Source: JANNXY01 sp039795755 (lineage in GTDB: Bacteria > Patescibacteriota > Minisyncoccia > Phycocordibacterales > CAIZIN01). From it: DNA of 30,136 bases. The first letter of the stretch is position 1; each line of letters begins with the position of its first letter. The notes beneath the pieces were generated by a model. It had not been told where the DNA came from. It worked only from the letters and a program-made list of their open reading frames with translations, and made no database searches. Shown here piece after piece: positions 6,466 to 14,831 of the stretch. The DNA lies in assembly GCA_039795755.1 (NCBI GenBank), contig JBDKLF010000054.1:1-30136 (forward strand), given 5' to 3'. The position numbers and the translations under genes were made by a program.

Positions 6466-8442
6466 TTAATCCACAAACTCAAAGTCCAATGACTTCTTGT
6501 CGAGATCTGCTCCAATGAGTTTCATTTTTACCTTATCTCCAAGAGAGATTTTCTTGCCAGTCTTTTGGCCAATAATAGCGAATTGCTTTTCATTGAGCAC
6601 ATACTGATCATCTTTCATTGCCTTGAGTCTGATCATACCTTCTGCCTTGGTCTCATCTTCTTCGACGTAGACACCCCATTCAGTCACACCAGAGATAACC
6701 CCATTGAGTACGGTTCCAATTCGTGGAGCCCAGTATTCAACTTGTTTGTATTTGATAGATGATCGTTCTGCATCTGATGCACTGATCTCTCGCTCGGTCG
6801 AGCTTGCTGCTGCTTCTGCAAAGAATGCAACGTCCTTGTTGGTGAGCTTCTGACCAGTGAGATATGCCTGCATGATGCGATGCACGAGGAGATCAGGGTA
6901 TCGTCTGATTGGCGAAGTGAAGTGAGTGTAGTATTCGAATGCGAGACCGAAGTGTCCGGTGTTGGCGGTAGTATAAATCGCCTTTGACATTGATCGTACT
7001 GATGCGGTTCGAATAAGGTTTTCTTCTGGGGTTCCTTCGATTTGCTTGAGGAGCATGTTAAGTGCCTTTGCGGTAACTTCACCTTCTTTGCTTAATTCGA
7101 GATTATACCCAAGTGCACGAACAAGCATTGCGAGATCTTTGATCTTTTCTACCTTTGGCACATCATGTGTTCGATAGATGAGACCTGCTTCTTTGCCTTT
7201 CATTTTTTTATCCTCATTCCACATGTACTCAGCAACTTCTTTGTTGGCAAGGAGCATGTACTGCTCAATCATTTTGTGAGTATCGAGCCGATGTTTCTTA
7301 ATCACACGGAGCGGTACACCTTGTGCGTCGAGTTCGAATTTCACTTCTTCAGTCTCGAAGTTGATAGCACCTGCATCACGATTATCTTGTATATAAATCT
7401 TTGCAATACAGTTCATAAGAGGAAGACAGAATTCGAGGTCTTGCTTGAAAGGATTTCCTTCAATAGATGATGAATCACCATTGATCACATCCTGAGCATT
7501 CTCATAAGTGAAGCGCTGATGTGAATGAATCACGGTCTTGCCGAACCACTTACTAAATATCTGACCCTTTGCATCCATTTCAAATACTGCAGAGAATGCC
7601 ATTCGGTCTTCATTAGGATTGAGTGAACAGATGTCATTTGAGAGTGCGTGAGGAAGCATTGGGATAGTCCGGTCAACAAGATAGACAGAACAACCACGCT
7701 TAATGGCTTCTTTATCAAGGGCTGATCCTGGAGTCACATAATGTGATACGTCTGCAATATGTACACCTATTTCATAACGATTGTCTCCGATTTTTTTAAA
7801 TGAAAGTGCATCGTCGAAGTCCTTTGCATCCTTTGGATCGATAGTAAAAGTAAGTGTAGTTCGGAAATCTCTTCTTCGGGCAAGTTCTTCAGGAGTCACA
7901 GGGAAGGCAGCTTTTGCTTTTTCATCTGCCTCTTTTTCTACTTCAGGAGGGAATCCTGATTCAAATCCTTTTTCGAGGATAATTGATTCCATTTCGGTAT
8001 TATGTTCACCTTTTTTACCAATGACCTTGAGTACTTTGGCAGCAGGATTCTTTCCTTTTACCCATTCGAATATTTCTACTAATACTTTGGTGCCGTTTTC
8101 AAGTCTTCCTACGGTTGATTCCTTTGGCAAGAGAATATCCATATACATTCGACGATCATCAGGCATGAGCCATACTGCTTTGCTTTCTGGTTTGATATCA
8201 ACTGTTCCAACGAATTGCATTTTTTCTCGAGTAATCACTCGTACTACTTCACCCTGAATTCGATTGAAGAGTCGATCGGGAAGTACTGCAACTTCAACCA
8301 TGTCACCGTGTAATGCAGTGTTCATTTTGCTCACATCAATCATAATATCCTCACCCTTGTATTCACTCTCGAGCGGGCTTTGGACGAATCCAGTACCCTT
8401 TGAGTTCACACTGATCTTGCCTTCAAAAAAGTTTTTATTCAT
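6466..8442 (-). CDS. rnr: Ribonuclease R (RNB family exoribonuclease)
   Basis: A 658-aa 3'-to-5' exoribonuclease. Cold-shock-like OB folds occupy the first 160 residues (FEGKISVNSKGTGFV, FVGTVDIKPESKAVWLMPDD). The catalytic RNB domain starts near 190 with TIDPKDAKDFDDAL, whose Asp residues 202, 208, 210 and 211 match the four metal-binding Asp of E. coli RNase II (201, 207, 209, 210). YTHFTSPIRRYPDLLVHR is the conserved late RNB motif. A C-terminal S1 domain (about 575-655) begins GTVLNGVISGVTEWGVYVEE. It degrades structured RNA and takes part in RNA turnover. Length is slightly short because the long basic tail of E. coli RNase R is missing. It is transcribed divergently from the 1386-aa gene and converges on smc. 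Confidence 0.95.
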   Translation of the reverse strand: MNKNFFEGKISVNSKGTGFVQSPLESEYKGEDIMIDVSKMNTALHGDMVEVAVLPDRLFNRIQGEVVRVITREKMQFVGTVDIKPESKAVWLMPDDRRMYMDILLPKESTVGRLENGTKVLVEIFEWVKGKNPAAKVLKVIGKKGEHNTEMESIILEKGFESGFPPEVEKEADEKAKAAFPVTPEELARRRDFRTTLTFTIDPKDAKDFDDALSFKKIGDNRYEIGVHIADVSHYVTPGSALDKEAIKRGCSVYLVDRTIPMLPHALSNDICSLNPNEDRMAFSAVFEMDAKGQIFSKWFGKTVIHSHQRFTYENAQDVINGDSSSIEGNPFKQDLEFCLPLMNCIAKIYIQDNRDAGAINFETEEVKFELDAQGVPLRVIKKHRLDTHKMIEQYMLLANKEVAEYMWNEDKKMKGKEAGLIYRTHDVPKVEKIKDLAMLVRALGYNLELSKEGEVTAKALNMLLKQIEGTPEENLIRTASVRSMSKAIYTTANTGHFGLAFEYYTHFTSPIRRYPDLLVHRIMQAYLTGQKLTNKDVAFFAEAAASSTEREISASDAERSSIKYKQVEYWAPRIGTVLNGVISGVTEWGVYVEEDETKAEGMIRLKAMKDDQYVLNEKQFAIIGQKTGKKISLGDKVKMKLIGADLDKKSLDFEFVD

Positions 8443-8452
8443 ATTAACAACG

Positions 8453-8458
8453 ATTATA
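8453..8458 (-). promoter_or_regulatory. -10 element of the rnr promoter
   Basis: A perfect TATAAT on the minus strand ends 10 nt before the rnr ATG. Its -35 region is poor. It lies in a 52-nt divergent region shared with the next gene. Confidence 0.55.
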
Positions 8459-8478
8459 CATCATTTTTATCCTTTTGA

Positions 8479-8487
8479 TGATAAAAT
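8479..8487 (+). promoter_or_regulatory. Extended -10 promoter of the 1386-aa gene
   Basis: TGATAAAAT ends 7 nt before the ATG at 8495. It lies within the sequence that would hold the -35 of rnr, so the two divergent promoters may compete for polymerase. Confidence 0.55.
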
Positions 8488-8494
8488 AATATAA

Positions 8495-11400
8495 ATGTCA
8501 GAAAAGCAGCAATCTACCATAGAGCAGTTAAAAGCGCATCAGCAAATCAAAACGCCTGAGCAGCTTGCTGCAAAGAAAAAGGAAATGGTAGTGGCTATTC
8601 AGAATGCTACAAGCCCTGAGATTCAAAGAGATGCGGTAAAGCGAGTTTCATGCTATTCGATAGATGATGCGATTGAAATAGTTGAAGCCTTAAAACTTAA
8701 GGACGCTCTAGGTTTCCTTAAAGGGGAAAGTGAATATGTTATGCATCGACACCAGCATTTTTTTAGTGCACTTAGCGATCGAATGGAGTGGTTAGCCAAT
8801 TCATGTTCTGATCCTGATGTGTCTGAAAAAATGGAAAGACAAGCTATTGCTCTTCGTCCGTATTCACAGCTTGGGGACCGCATTCAAGTTGATATTGAGC
8901 CTGAAGTACAGAAAGCAATTGATGAGTATTACTCTGTACTCATATCGCAAAGACCAGGAATCAAGTCACCTAAAACAGAAGACAACAATCATGACTACAG
9001 CAAGGCAGAGCAACAGGCAGTAGATTTCATGCAAACAGCATATGAAACTATTGAGCCACACATGCACGCTTCGGCACTTACAAGATTTTTGAAAAGTCTT
9101 GTTGTAGAAGATACAGATCAGGACCCACGAGAGGTGGATCCTTGGAAAGACAAAAATGTTGAGTTTATAAGTAAAGTATATATAAGCAGAGGATTATTTA
9201 ATCCTTATGGAGCAAAAGTCCCCATTGATATAGCAAAAAATATTGTGCAGTTTGTTCTGCCGCACAAGCAGAATCTCAAACGGTCTAATGAGGAAATTAT
9301 GAATGAGTGGGAAGCTGTTGAGAAGAAGTATCGATATAAGCCACTTGATGCTGTTTATAATGTTCGTCGAACAAAAGTTGAAAAAGATCTCAAAGATCAA
9401 CTGAAGGAAACGCTCGCACGAGAAGGGTATGAAGCAGAGGTGTTTCTTGATCCAGAGAAAAAGGCATACAAAGTAAAACTCAAAGCTGCTCCTGGTGAAT
9501 CAAATGAACAACTTGCAGTGAATTGGCAAGAGCTTAGTAAAATAGAAGAATGGGTGGCATTTAAACCAGGTACTGCTGTGGAGTACAAGACAGAAGGCCC
9601 TCAAGGTGAGGTTATTATGTATAGTTACAAGGATAAGAAGAAAGGTACGGTTCAAGCAATTGCGTCAAAAAAAATCAATGAGGATTTCCCGGAAGAGCCT
9701 ATTATGGCCTTTGACCTCGAAAATAATAAATTTTATTCAAAGGTTGCTGGTGATCAGGAGGTTACAGTAAGAGAACTAACTGGTAATGATTCTGTAATAG
9801 AAAAAGTTTTTAGTATTAAAGGAAACGAGACGATAAAAGAAATGTCCGTAGTAAAAGGAAAATTGTTATGTCTCGTTGGGGTAAAAGGTGGTGGTGAACT
9901 GTTGTATGTTGATGGTAAAACTGCAGATTACTCAGTAGGTCAAGAGAGAATACTTCTCGATAAGAAATTCGATGTAAATAGTCAATTGGTATATGGTCTA
10001 CAGTTTGCAAAGAATTTACAGATGCTCAAAATAAATGGTGTTACGTCTAACCAGCAACAGTTCGATGTTTCTCCAAAGGGGATTGTCGACATTGTTCCAG
10101 TTGGAGATGATGATTTTCTTGCGGTAGGGTACTTAAACAAGAAACCTATCGCTTATACAAAAGACAACCAGTATGACCTTACTTCGATGCAGCAAAGTGA
10201 TAGTAGTAATGGCATCAGATCAGTGTCAGTTTCAGAAGATGGATTTACGGTAATTGCTGATTATTCTGATGGTGAGTACGTTCCGTTTGATAAAAAGAAA
10301 AAACATGAAGTAAAACGTAATTTAGTGGATAAAAAGGATTTTGGTGAGATTTCGCTCACTGCGTCAAATAATGGAGGTGAAACAGTTCTTGGATTTTCTA
10401 TAGATAAAGGACCTTCAAGTGAATTTACTTTTCCAAATAAAAGTCATTTATATGATTCTGTAAAGATGGTAAATGGTACCCCTTTACTCACGGTAAAGTT
10501 AAAAAACGTTGGTGCGTACGCGATTGTACCACTTTATGAATTTAGACAGGGTGGTAAATATGAAATAAAAATCGAAAGTCCGCGTGCCATCTTTTCATCA
10601 TCTTACCCACAGGTGCTTGATCAGCAAGACAGAGTTGTTGTGGTAATTGAAGAACATGGAGTGCTTCGTACCCATGAATGGAAAAAAGAAGCTAAAGAAA
10701 AAGTAGTTGAAGGTGACGAAGAGGTTGTATTGGATGTAAGTGAACTTTCAAGGATACTAGATCAAAGATCACTTCGCCCAATAGATATGCTCAATGCGAT
10801 AGAACGTGCAGAGGTGGATGAAATGAAAGAATTTGGAAAGGAATATCGAACTGCAACAAAAGAATCAAAAGATCATTCAAGTGTTCTTGCTCAGTCAAAG
10901 GCATTTATTTTTTCTTTGAATCGAATGCTTAAATCTGATCCACAATTATTTCTTGATTCGGTGGTAGCAAAAACTGACAGAACAGATAATCCGTATCTCG
11001 ATAGTATTATTCGTAAGCTTGTACCTGAATACAAAGCAGAAGAAAAAGCAAAAGAAAACGGTCTGATTAAGTATGCTCGCCTGTTAATTGGAGCACTTGG
11101 ACTATACAGACCATCTCCAAAAGATTATTTCGGCGTACTCCATAAAAGAGACATGTTGGGTGGTGATCCATCAGAAGGGAACAAAGAGAGGTTGTTTTCG
11201 GTACAAGGAGATGAGACGGGGGGAATATATCTTACCTCAACATATTTTGGTTTTGATAATAAGTCGGGAATGTTTAGCCAGCTTGCTGTTCCTATAGATA
11301 ATACACCAACTGGCCCAACAACAGAGTTGACCGGTGAAATACTTCTTGGTTCACATATAGGAAGCACTACACTGCTCCCACAGCGAATGGGTGCGGCAAT

Positions 11401-12655
11401 TATTCCTGAACGTGTAAAGATTGTATATAAAGATGGTAGAGAAGAAAGAATTCCAGTTGAACAGAGCGAAGATGGTCAGTATTTTGTACGGATTAATTAC
11501 GATAAGAAAATGAAATCACTTGTATGGAGTCAGGAGGTTCCCGATGCTCCATATGTACCTTCTAATATTTCTGAAGATGAGTATGCAAAAACTGTCAAAA
11601 AAATACTCCCAACAGAAAAAGAGAATCAAGAAAAATTCAAACGTTTACTTGAGGATCCGATAGTGGCACTTCCTGCTGAAGAAATGTTTTTTGTTCAAAG
11701 TATCAAGGATATGTCTCCAAAAGAAAAGTTATATGCCATTGAAGCTTATGTTCACTCTGTGTGTTATTACGATTGGGATAATGGTGAGGTGAAAGATAAG
11801 AAAGAGGGACTCACACCACAAGAGCAGCTTTCGTTCATGCAAGTAAGGTGCAAAGAATTGGCAGAAAAGAATAAGACACTCGCCGTAAGTAATAAACGCT
11901 ATGCAGGAGTATGTGCTGACTTTGGAGTACTCACTACTGCACTAATGAGAAGTGCTAGTCTTGTGGCTGGTGTTGGTACCGGTGCAGTCGTCCGTGATGG
12001 GGTTGCCACAGTGGCTCAAGCACATGCCGTTTCTGTAACACCTTGGCCAGAGGGTTCAAGTTTCAAACTTACGTATATTGATGGAACACCAACTATTGGT
12101 CTTACTGAAGAAGAAACCAAGAAGCTTGCTGCAATACGATTTCCAACTCTAAGAGAACGTGAAAAGATGATTGAACAGGTTGAAGAGAAATATAAAGTAG
12201 ATTCTGAACGAATGATAAAAGAATTAGAAGAGAGGCTTGAAGCAGGAGAAGACTTTGCGATTGAAGAGCTACAGAATGGAGAACTTGAAAAGATGCTCAA
12301 TGTAGTGCTCAAGTATGAAATTGAGCCACAACATACACAGGTGATTGAAGGGCTTCTTAACGCGGTGCGATACAGTGGTTTACCTGTATTTTCTGAAGAA
12401 ATTGACAATCAGATTGTTGTCAAAAGATTCCTTGAAGCTGAGATCAAACGTGAGCGAAGTACAAGTATTCAAGTGTCTCCAAGTACTGATTCAGGAACAC
12501 ATCTCTTTGATATTTCAAGAGAATATGTGAGTCAGGATGGTATTAATAATCTTAGTAAAGTGATTAAGCTGGTAGAACCACACTTGCAAAAGACAGAACG
12601 CCGAGCACTCATGCTTCTGGTTAAATATCTCAAAGCTGAAAAGATGAAGCGATAG
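8495..12655 (+). CDS. Large transglutaminase-like protein, 1386 aa, unknown function
   Basis: The largest gene in the window. No signal peptide or membrane helix is visible, so it is predicted to be cytoplasmic. Residues 1-340 are mostly helical and charged. Residues about 350-740 are beta-rich with short recurring strand-turn units (LLCLVGVKGGGELLYVDGK, LQMLKINGV, DDFLAVGYLNKKPIAYTKD), suggesting a propeller-like domain. A helical part and a second beta-rich part (about 900-1050) follow. Residues about 1075-1210 resemble a transglutaminase/cysteine-protease core with a Cys-His-Asp triad: C1140 in GVCADFGVLTTALMR, H1177 in QAHAVSVTPW and D1196 in YIDGTP. The C-terminus is helical. Such folds are usually peptidases or peptide-modifying enzymes, and the substrate here is unknown. 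It has more varied codons (AGA, ATA) than the housekeeping genes around it. Confidence 0.85.
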   Translation: MSEKQQSTIEQLKAHQQIKTPEQLAAKKKEMVVAIQNATSPEIQRDAVKRVSCYSIDDAIEIVEALKLKDALGFLKGESEYVMHRHQHFFSALSDRMEWLANSCSDPDVSEKMERQAIALRPYSQLGDRIQVDIEPEVQKAIDEYYSVLISQRPGIKSPKTEDNNHDYSKAEQQAVDFMQTAYETIEPHMHASALTRFLKSLVVEDTDQDPREVDPWKDKNVEFISKVYISRGLFNPYGAKVPIDIAKNIVQFVLPHKQNLKRSNEEIMNEWEAVEKKYRYKPLDAVYNVRRTKVEKDLKDQLKETLAREGYEAEVFLDPEKKAYKVKLKAAPGESNEQLAVNWQELSKIEEWVAFKPGTAVEYKTEGPQGEVIMYSYKDKKKGTVQAIASKKINEDFPEEPIMAFDLENNKFYSKVAGDQEVTVRELTGNDSVIEKVFSIKGNETIKEMSVVKGKLLCLVGVKGGGELLYVDGKTADYSVGQERILLDKKFDVNSQLVYGLQFAKNLQMLKINGVTSNQQQFDVSPKGIVDIVPVGDDDFLAVGYLNKKPIAYTKDNQYDLTSMQQSDSSNGIRSVSVSEDGFTVIADYSDGEYVPFDKKKKHEVKRNLVDKKDFGEISLTASNNGGETVLGFSIDKGPSSEFTFPNKSHLYDSVKMVNGTPLLTVKLKNVGAYAIVPLYEFRQGGKYEIKIESPRAIFSSSYPQVLDQQDRVVVVIEEHGVLRTHEWKKEAKEKVVEGDEEVVLDVSELSRILDQRSLRPIDMLNAIERAEVDEMKEFGKEYRTATKESKDHSSVLAQSKAFIFSLNRMLKSDPQLFLDSVVAKTDRTDNPYLDSIIRKLVPEYKAEEKAKENGLIKYARLLIGALGLYRPSPKDYFGVLHKRDMLGGDPSEGNKERLFSVQGDETGGIYLTSTYFGFDNKSGMFSQLAVPIDNTPTGPTTELTGEILLGSHIGSTTLLPQRMGAAIIPERVKIVYKDGREERIPVEQSEDGQYFVRINYDKKMKSLVWSQEVPDAPYVPSNISEDEYAKTVKKILPTEKENQEKFKRLLEDPIVALPAEEMFFVQSIKDMSPKEKLYAIEAYVHSVCYYDWDNGEVKDKKEGLTPQEQLSFMQVRCKELAEKNKTLAVSNKRYAGVCADFGVLTTALMRSASLVAGVGTGAVVRDGVATVAQAHAVSVTPWPEGSSFKLTYIDGTPTIGLTEEETKKLAAIRFPTLREREKMIEQVEEKYKVDSERMIKELEERLEAGEDFAIEELQNGELEKMLNVVLKYEIEPQHTQVIEGLLNAVRYSGLPVFSEEIDNQIVVKRFLEAEIKRERSTSIQVSPSTDSGTHLFDISREYVSQDGINNLSKVIKLVEPHLQKTERRALMLLVKYLKAEKMKR

Positions 12656-12661
12656 GGTAAG

Positions 12662-12690
12662 TTGACCAATTAGATGCTTTCTGTTAGTAT
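12662..12690 (+). promoter_or_regulatory. Promoter of rpsP
   Basis: TTGACC (12662-12667), 17 nt, then TAGTAT (12685-12690) preceded by TG at 12682. The -10 ends 7 nt before the ATG at 12698, which places the ATG at 12674 upstream of the transcript. Confidence 0.75.
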
Positions 12691-12697
12691 TGCTTTC

Positions 12698-13000
12698 ATG
12701 TTAAAAATTCGATTACAGAGAGTAGGACGCAAGCATATCCCGACTTTTCGGGTTGTTTTGACTGACTCAAAAAACGCAGCAAAGAGTGGTAGATTCCAGG
12801 AAATTCTTGGTTCACATGATCCACGAAATGAAAAGGATACAAAGATTAACGGAGCTCGAATTAAGGAACTTGTTTCTAAAGGTGCTCAGGTAAGTGAGAC
12901 AGTGCACAACCTCCTTGTGTCACACAAGATTATTGATGGAAAGAAAATCAACGTTCTTCCAAAGAAGACTCCTCAGAAGAAAGAACTAGCAGCTGCATAA
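12698..13000 (+). CDS. rpsP: 30S ribosomal protein bS16
   Basis: A 100-aa protein starting MLKIRLQRVGRKHIPTFRVV, the classic bS16 N-terminus, followed by KSGRFQEILGSHDPR and a central segment ending in a basic tail. bS16 is a small-subunit protein needed for 30S assembly. An in-frame ATG at 12674 would add eight residues not found in the family, and the promoter geometry excludes it. It heads the conserved rpsP-khpA-trmD neighbourhood. The tail beyond residue 80 is lysine-rich and poorly conserved. Confidence 0.96.
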   Translation: MLKIRLQRVGRKHIPTFRVVLTDSKNAAKSGRFQEILGSHDPRNEKDTKINGARIKELVSKGAQVSETVHNLLVSHKIIDGKKINVLPKKTPQKKELAAA

Positions 13001-13005
13001 GCTTG

Positions 13006-13033
13006 TTGCACTGGAGAGGGTGGGTGATATAAT
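13006..13033 (+). promoter_or_regulatory. Promoter of khpA
   Basis: A consensus extended -10, TGATATAAT (13025-13033), with TTGCAC 16 nt upstream of the hexamer. Transcription would start near 13040, giving a leader of about 23 nt with no Shine-Dalgarno. Confidence 0.65.
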
Positions 13034-13062
13034 TATACTGAATTAAAAGATAAGATAATACG

Positions 13063-13371
13063 ATGAACGAGAAAGACGCACAGTTTCTAGATTTCCTTAT
13101 TAAATCATTAGTTGATAAGCCAGAAGCAGTAAAGATTAATCGAACTGTTGATGAAATGGGAGTTCTCATGACTCTTGCGGTAGATCCTACTGATATGGGT
13201 AAGATCATTGGACGACAGGGTAATACTGCAAAGGCAATCCGAACACTCCTCCGAGTAGTAGGAATGAAGAACAATGCCCGAGTGAACCTCAAGATCAACG
13301 AACCAGAAGGTGGACGAAAGGAATCAGGTGCCAAGTCAGTTGACGAAGCTATCGGAGACCTCGACCTCTAA
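13063..13371 (+). CDS. khpA: KH-domain RNA-binding protein KhpA
   Basis: A 102-aa single KH-domain protein. The GxxG loop is GRQG at residues 50-53 within DPTDMGKIIGRQGNTAKAIR, the usual RNA-contact motif, and the helices around it match the YlqC/KhpA family. KhpA binds RNA, usually with KhpB, and in several bacteria acts as an RNA chaperone or regulator of cell growth. It follows rpsP as in many bacteria. The rimM gene that commonly sits between khpA and trmD is absent. The gene ends at a strong terminator. Confidence 0.93.
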   Translation: MNEKDAQFLDFLIKSLVDKPEAVKINRTVDEMGVLMTLAVDPTDMGKIIGRQGNTAKAIRTLLRVVGMKNNARVNLKINEPEGGRKESGAKSVDEAIGDLDL

Positions 13372-13385
13372 TATTTCTAAAATAC

Positions 13386-13423
13386 AAAACAAAAACCTCA
13401 TAGCAATATGAGGTTTTTGTTTT
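13386..13423. terminator. Strong terminator after khpA
   Basis: A perfect 16-bp inverted repeat, with arms at 13386-13401 and 13408-13423 and a 6-nt loop AGCAAT. The GC-containing part (CCTCAT/ATGAGG) is followed by TTTTTGTTTT within the arm, a typical intrinsic terminator that could work in both directions. Confidence 0.9.
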
Positions 13424-13450
13424 GACAAAATTCTTTCTCTTTTGTAAGCT
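13422..13450 (+). promoter_or_regulatory. Promoter of the 32-aa basic protein
   Basis: A perfect TTGACA (13422-13427) overlaps the end of the terminator and is followed after 17 nt by TAAGCT (13445-13450), a weaker -10. The leader to the ATG at 13490 is about 33 nt, rich in C and A. Confidence 0.55.
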
Positions 13451-13489
13451 TATTTTCGGCATAGACAACAAACAACCAGCACATCACCC

Positions 13490-13588
13490 ATGGCTAAAAC
13501 CATAATTAAAAAAGGTCAAAAATTGGCAGGCGGTCGTCAGTATAACGGGGACAAAATGATTCCCAAAGGTAAAAAGAAAAAGCCTTAG
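13490..13588 (+). CDS. Small basic protein, 32 aa, unknown
   Basis: A short frame with ATG at 13490 and TAG at 13586-13588. The peptide starts MAKTIIKKGQKLAGGRQYN and ends IPKGKKKKP. It has 11 Lys or Arg among 32 residues, is rich in Gly, and has no membrane helix. It has its own TTGACA promoter just after the khpA terminator and its own terminator, so it is a complete transcription unit between khpA and trmD. The basic composition and ribosomal-gene context suggest binding to RNA or the ribosome, but I recognise no family. The upstream sequence lacks a Shine-Dalgarno and is CA-rich, as is the region before rpoC. Confidence 0.7.
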   Translation: MAKTIIKKGQKLAGGRQYNGDKMIPKGKKKKP

Positions 13589-13596
13589 CAAAATTG

Positions 13597-13626
13597 GGAC
13601 AGTTTAACTGGCCTTTTTATTTTTTT
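13597..13626 (+). terminator. Terminator after the 32-aa gene
   Basis: A short hairpin, CAGT (13600-13603) with ACTG (13607-13610), extended by GG/CC across one mismatch, is followed by a run of 12 T in 13 positions from 13614 to 13626. Confidence 0.7.
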
Positions 13627-13635
13627 AAACACTGT

Positions 13636-13664
13636 TTGATTTGTACATATAAATATGGTATAGT
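13636..13664 (+). promoter_or_regulatory. Promoter of trmD
   Basis: TTGATT (13636-13641), 17 nt, then extended -10 TGGTATAGT (13656-13664). It ends 8 nt before the ATG. Confidence 0.7.
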
Positions 13665-13672
13665 TTGTAGTA

Positions 13673-14359
13673 ATGAATTTTCATATCGTCACACTCTTTC
13701 CTGAAAGTATGAGCTCGTATCTAAGCGAGTCTATTCTTGCACGTGCACAAGAGAAGAAATTGATTTCAGTTAAGTTCTACAATCCACGTGATTATGTAAA
13801 ACCTACCAAAGCTCAGAAAGGCAAAGATAAGCCATATCTGAGAGTCGATGATAAGCCCTACGGTGGTGGTCCAGGAATGATTATGGAAGCATTACCAATT
13901 CTTAAAGCGCTTGAAGCAATTAAGAAAAAAATAAAAAAAGGAAAGATTAAGATAATTCACCTCTCACCAAGTGGAGAAAAGTTCACTACTGAATATGCAA
14001 AAAATGCGGTAAAGAAATTCCAGCACGTGATTATTATTTGTGGACGATATGAAGGCATTGATGCTCGAGTCAAAAAGATTTTCAAAGGTGATGAATTATC
14101 TGTTGGTGACTATGTGCTCACTGGTGGTGAATTGCCAGCAATGATTATGATTGATTGTATGTCACGTCAGGTGAAGGGGGTGCTCGGTGACTTCAACTCT
14201 CTCGAAGAAACACGTGCTGCATCGGCGGATGTCTACACTCGTCCAGAGGTGTTGAACTACAAGAACAAGAAACACAAAGTTCCAGAAGTATTACTCTCAG
14301 GAAATCATAAGCTCATTGAAGAATGGAGAAAGCAGCAAAGCGAATCGCAACAGGTATAA
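13673..14359 (+). CDS. trmD: tRNA (guanine37-N1)-methyltransferase
   Basis: A 228-aa SPOUT-class methyltransferase that makes m1G37 next to the anticodon of tRNAs reading CNN codons and so prevents frameshifts. The family motifs appear in order: MNFHIVTLFPE at the start, KPYGGGPGM around residues 61-69, IICGRYEGIDARV, then the knot segment LSVGDYVLTGGELPAM, and VYTRPEV toward the C-terminus. AdoMet binds in the knot. Length is normal. It has its own promoter and so is uncoupled from rpsP-khpA. The conventional partner rplS does not follow. Confidence 0.96.
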   Translation: MNFHIVTLFPESMSSYLSESILARAQEKKLISVKFYNPRDYVKPTKAQKGKDKPYLRVDDKPYGGGPGMIMEALPILKALEAIKKKIKKGKIKIIHLSPSGEKFTTEYAKNAVKKFQHVIIICGRYEGIDARVKKIFKGDELSVGDYVLTGGELPAMIMIDCMSRQVKGVLGDFNSLEETRAASADVYTRPEVLNYKNKKHKVPEVLLSGNHKLIEEWRKQQSESQQV

Positions 14360-14365
14360 TTCTTG

Positions 14366-14374
14366 TGATAGAAT
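14366..14374 (+). promoter_or_regulatory. Extended -10 promoter of the EamA gene
   Basis: TGATAGAAT ends 6 nt before the ATG at 14381, in the 21-nt gap after trmD. Confidence 0.5.
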
Positions 14375-14380
14375 AATCGC

Positions 14381-14797
14381 ATGCCTTGGTATGTATATGG
14401 AATTCTCTCTGCGTTTTTTGCAGGACTAGTAGCGGTCTTTGGTAAGCTTGGCCTCAAGAATGTTGATTCAACATTGGCGACTTCAGTACGTGCAGTGATT
14501 ATGGCAGTATTTCTCGTCATTGTTGCAACAAGTCTCGGTAAGTGGCAGCAGATTGGAACAATCTCTGGGAAGGCTTTGTATTTTATTATTCTCTCGGGTG
14601 TTGCAGGTGCACTGTCATGGCTATTTTATTTTTATGCATTGAAGCAAGGAAATGTTGCAGGTGTTGCGGTGGTTGATCGAATGAGTATTATCTTTGCGGT
14701 ACTATTTGCCGCATTATTTCTCGGTGAAGCAATTACCCTCAAATCAGGAATTGCATTAGTGCTCGTGCTTGCAGGCGCTGTCTTGATGATTATATAA
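14381..14797 (+). CDS. EamA-family transporter, single-domain (half-size)
   Basis: A 138-aa membrane protein with about five hydrophobic helices. The start, WYVYGILSAFFAGLVAVFGKLGL, and the end, LFLGEAITLKSGIALVLVLAG, match one EamA repeat of the drug/metabolite transporter superfamily, including the GLxAVFxKxGL and FLGE signatures. Full-length members contain two such repeats in about 300 aa, so this one would work as a dimer. Substrates of this family range from amino acids and sugars to toxic compounds, and none can be assigned here. It converges with the minus-strand gene at 14830. Confidence 0.88.
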   Translation: MPWYVYGILSAFFAGLVAVFGKLGLKNVDSTLATSVRAVIMAVFLVIVATSLGKWQQIGTISGKALYFIILSGVAGALSWLFYFYALKQGNVAGVAVVDRMSIIFAVLFAALFLGEAITLKSGIALVLVLAGAVLMII

Positions 14798-14831
14798 AAA
14801 GTCATATCAGATCCAGTTAGGATGATGACTT
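14796..14831 (-). terminator. Possible terminator of the receiver-like gene
   Basis: On the minus strand, AAGTCAT (14831-14825) pairs with ATGACTT (14805-14799) around a long partly paired loop, followed by a short T-run. The stop codon of the minus-strand gene lies in its stem. Confidence 0.4.

Noticed and set aside
7781..8257. A 158-codon plus-strand frame inside rnr
   Set aside because: It is antisense to the conserved OB and RNB parts of RNase R.
12016..12408. A 130-codon minus-strand frame inside the 1386-aa gene
   Set aside because: Ser-rich antisense shadow of a charged helical region; no promoter or family features.
12674..12697. ATG start for rpsP, eight codons upstream
   Set aside because: It lies inside the promoter region and the family begins with MLKIRLQRVG at 12698.
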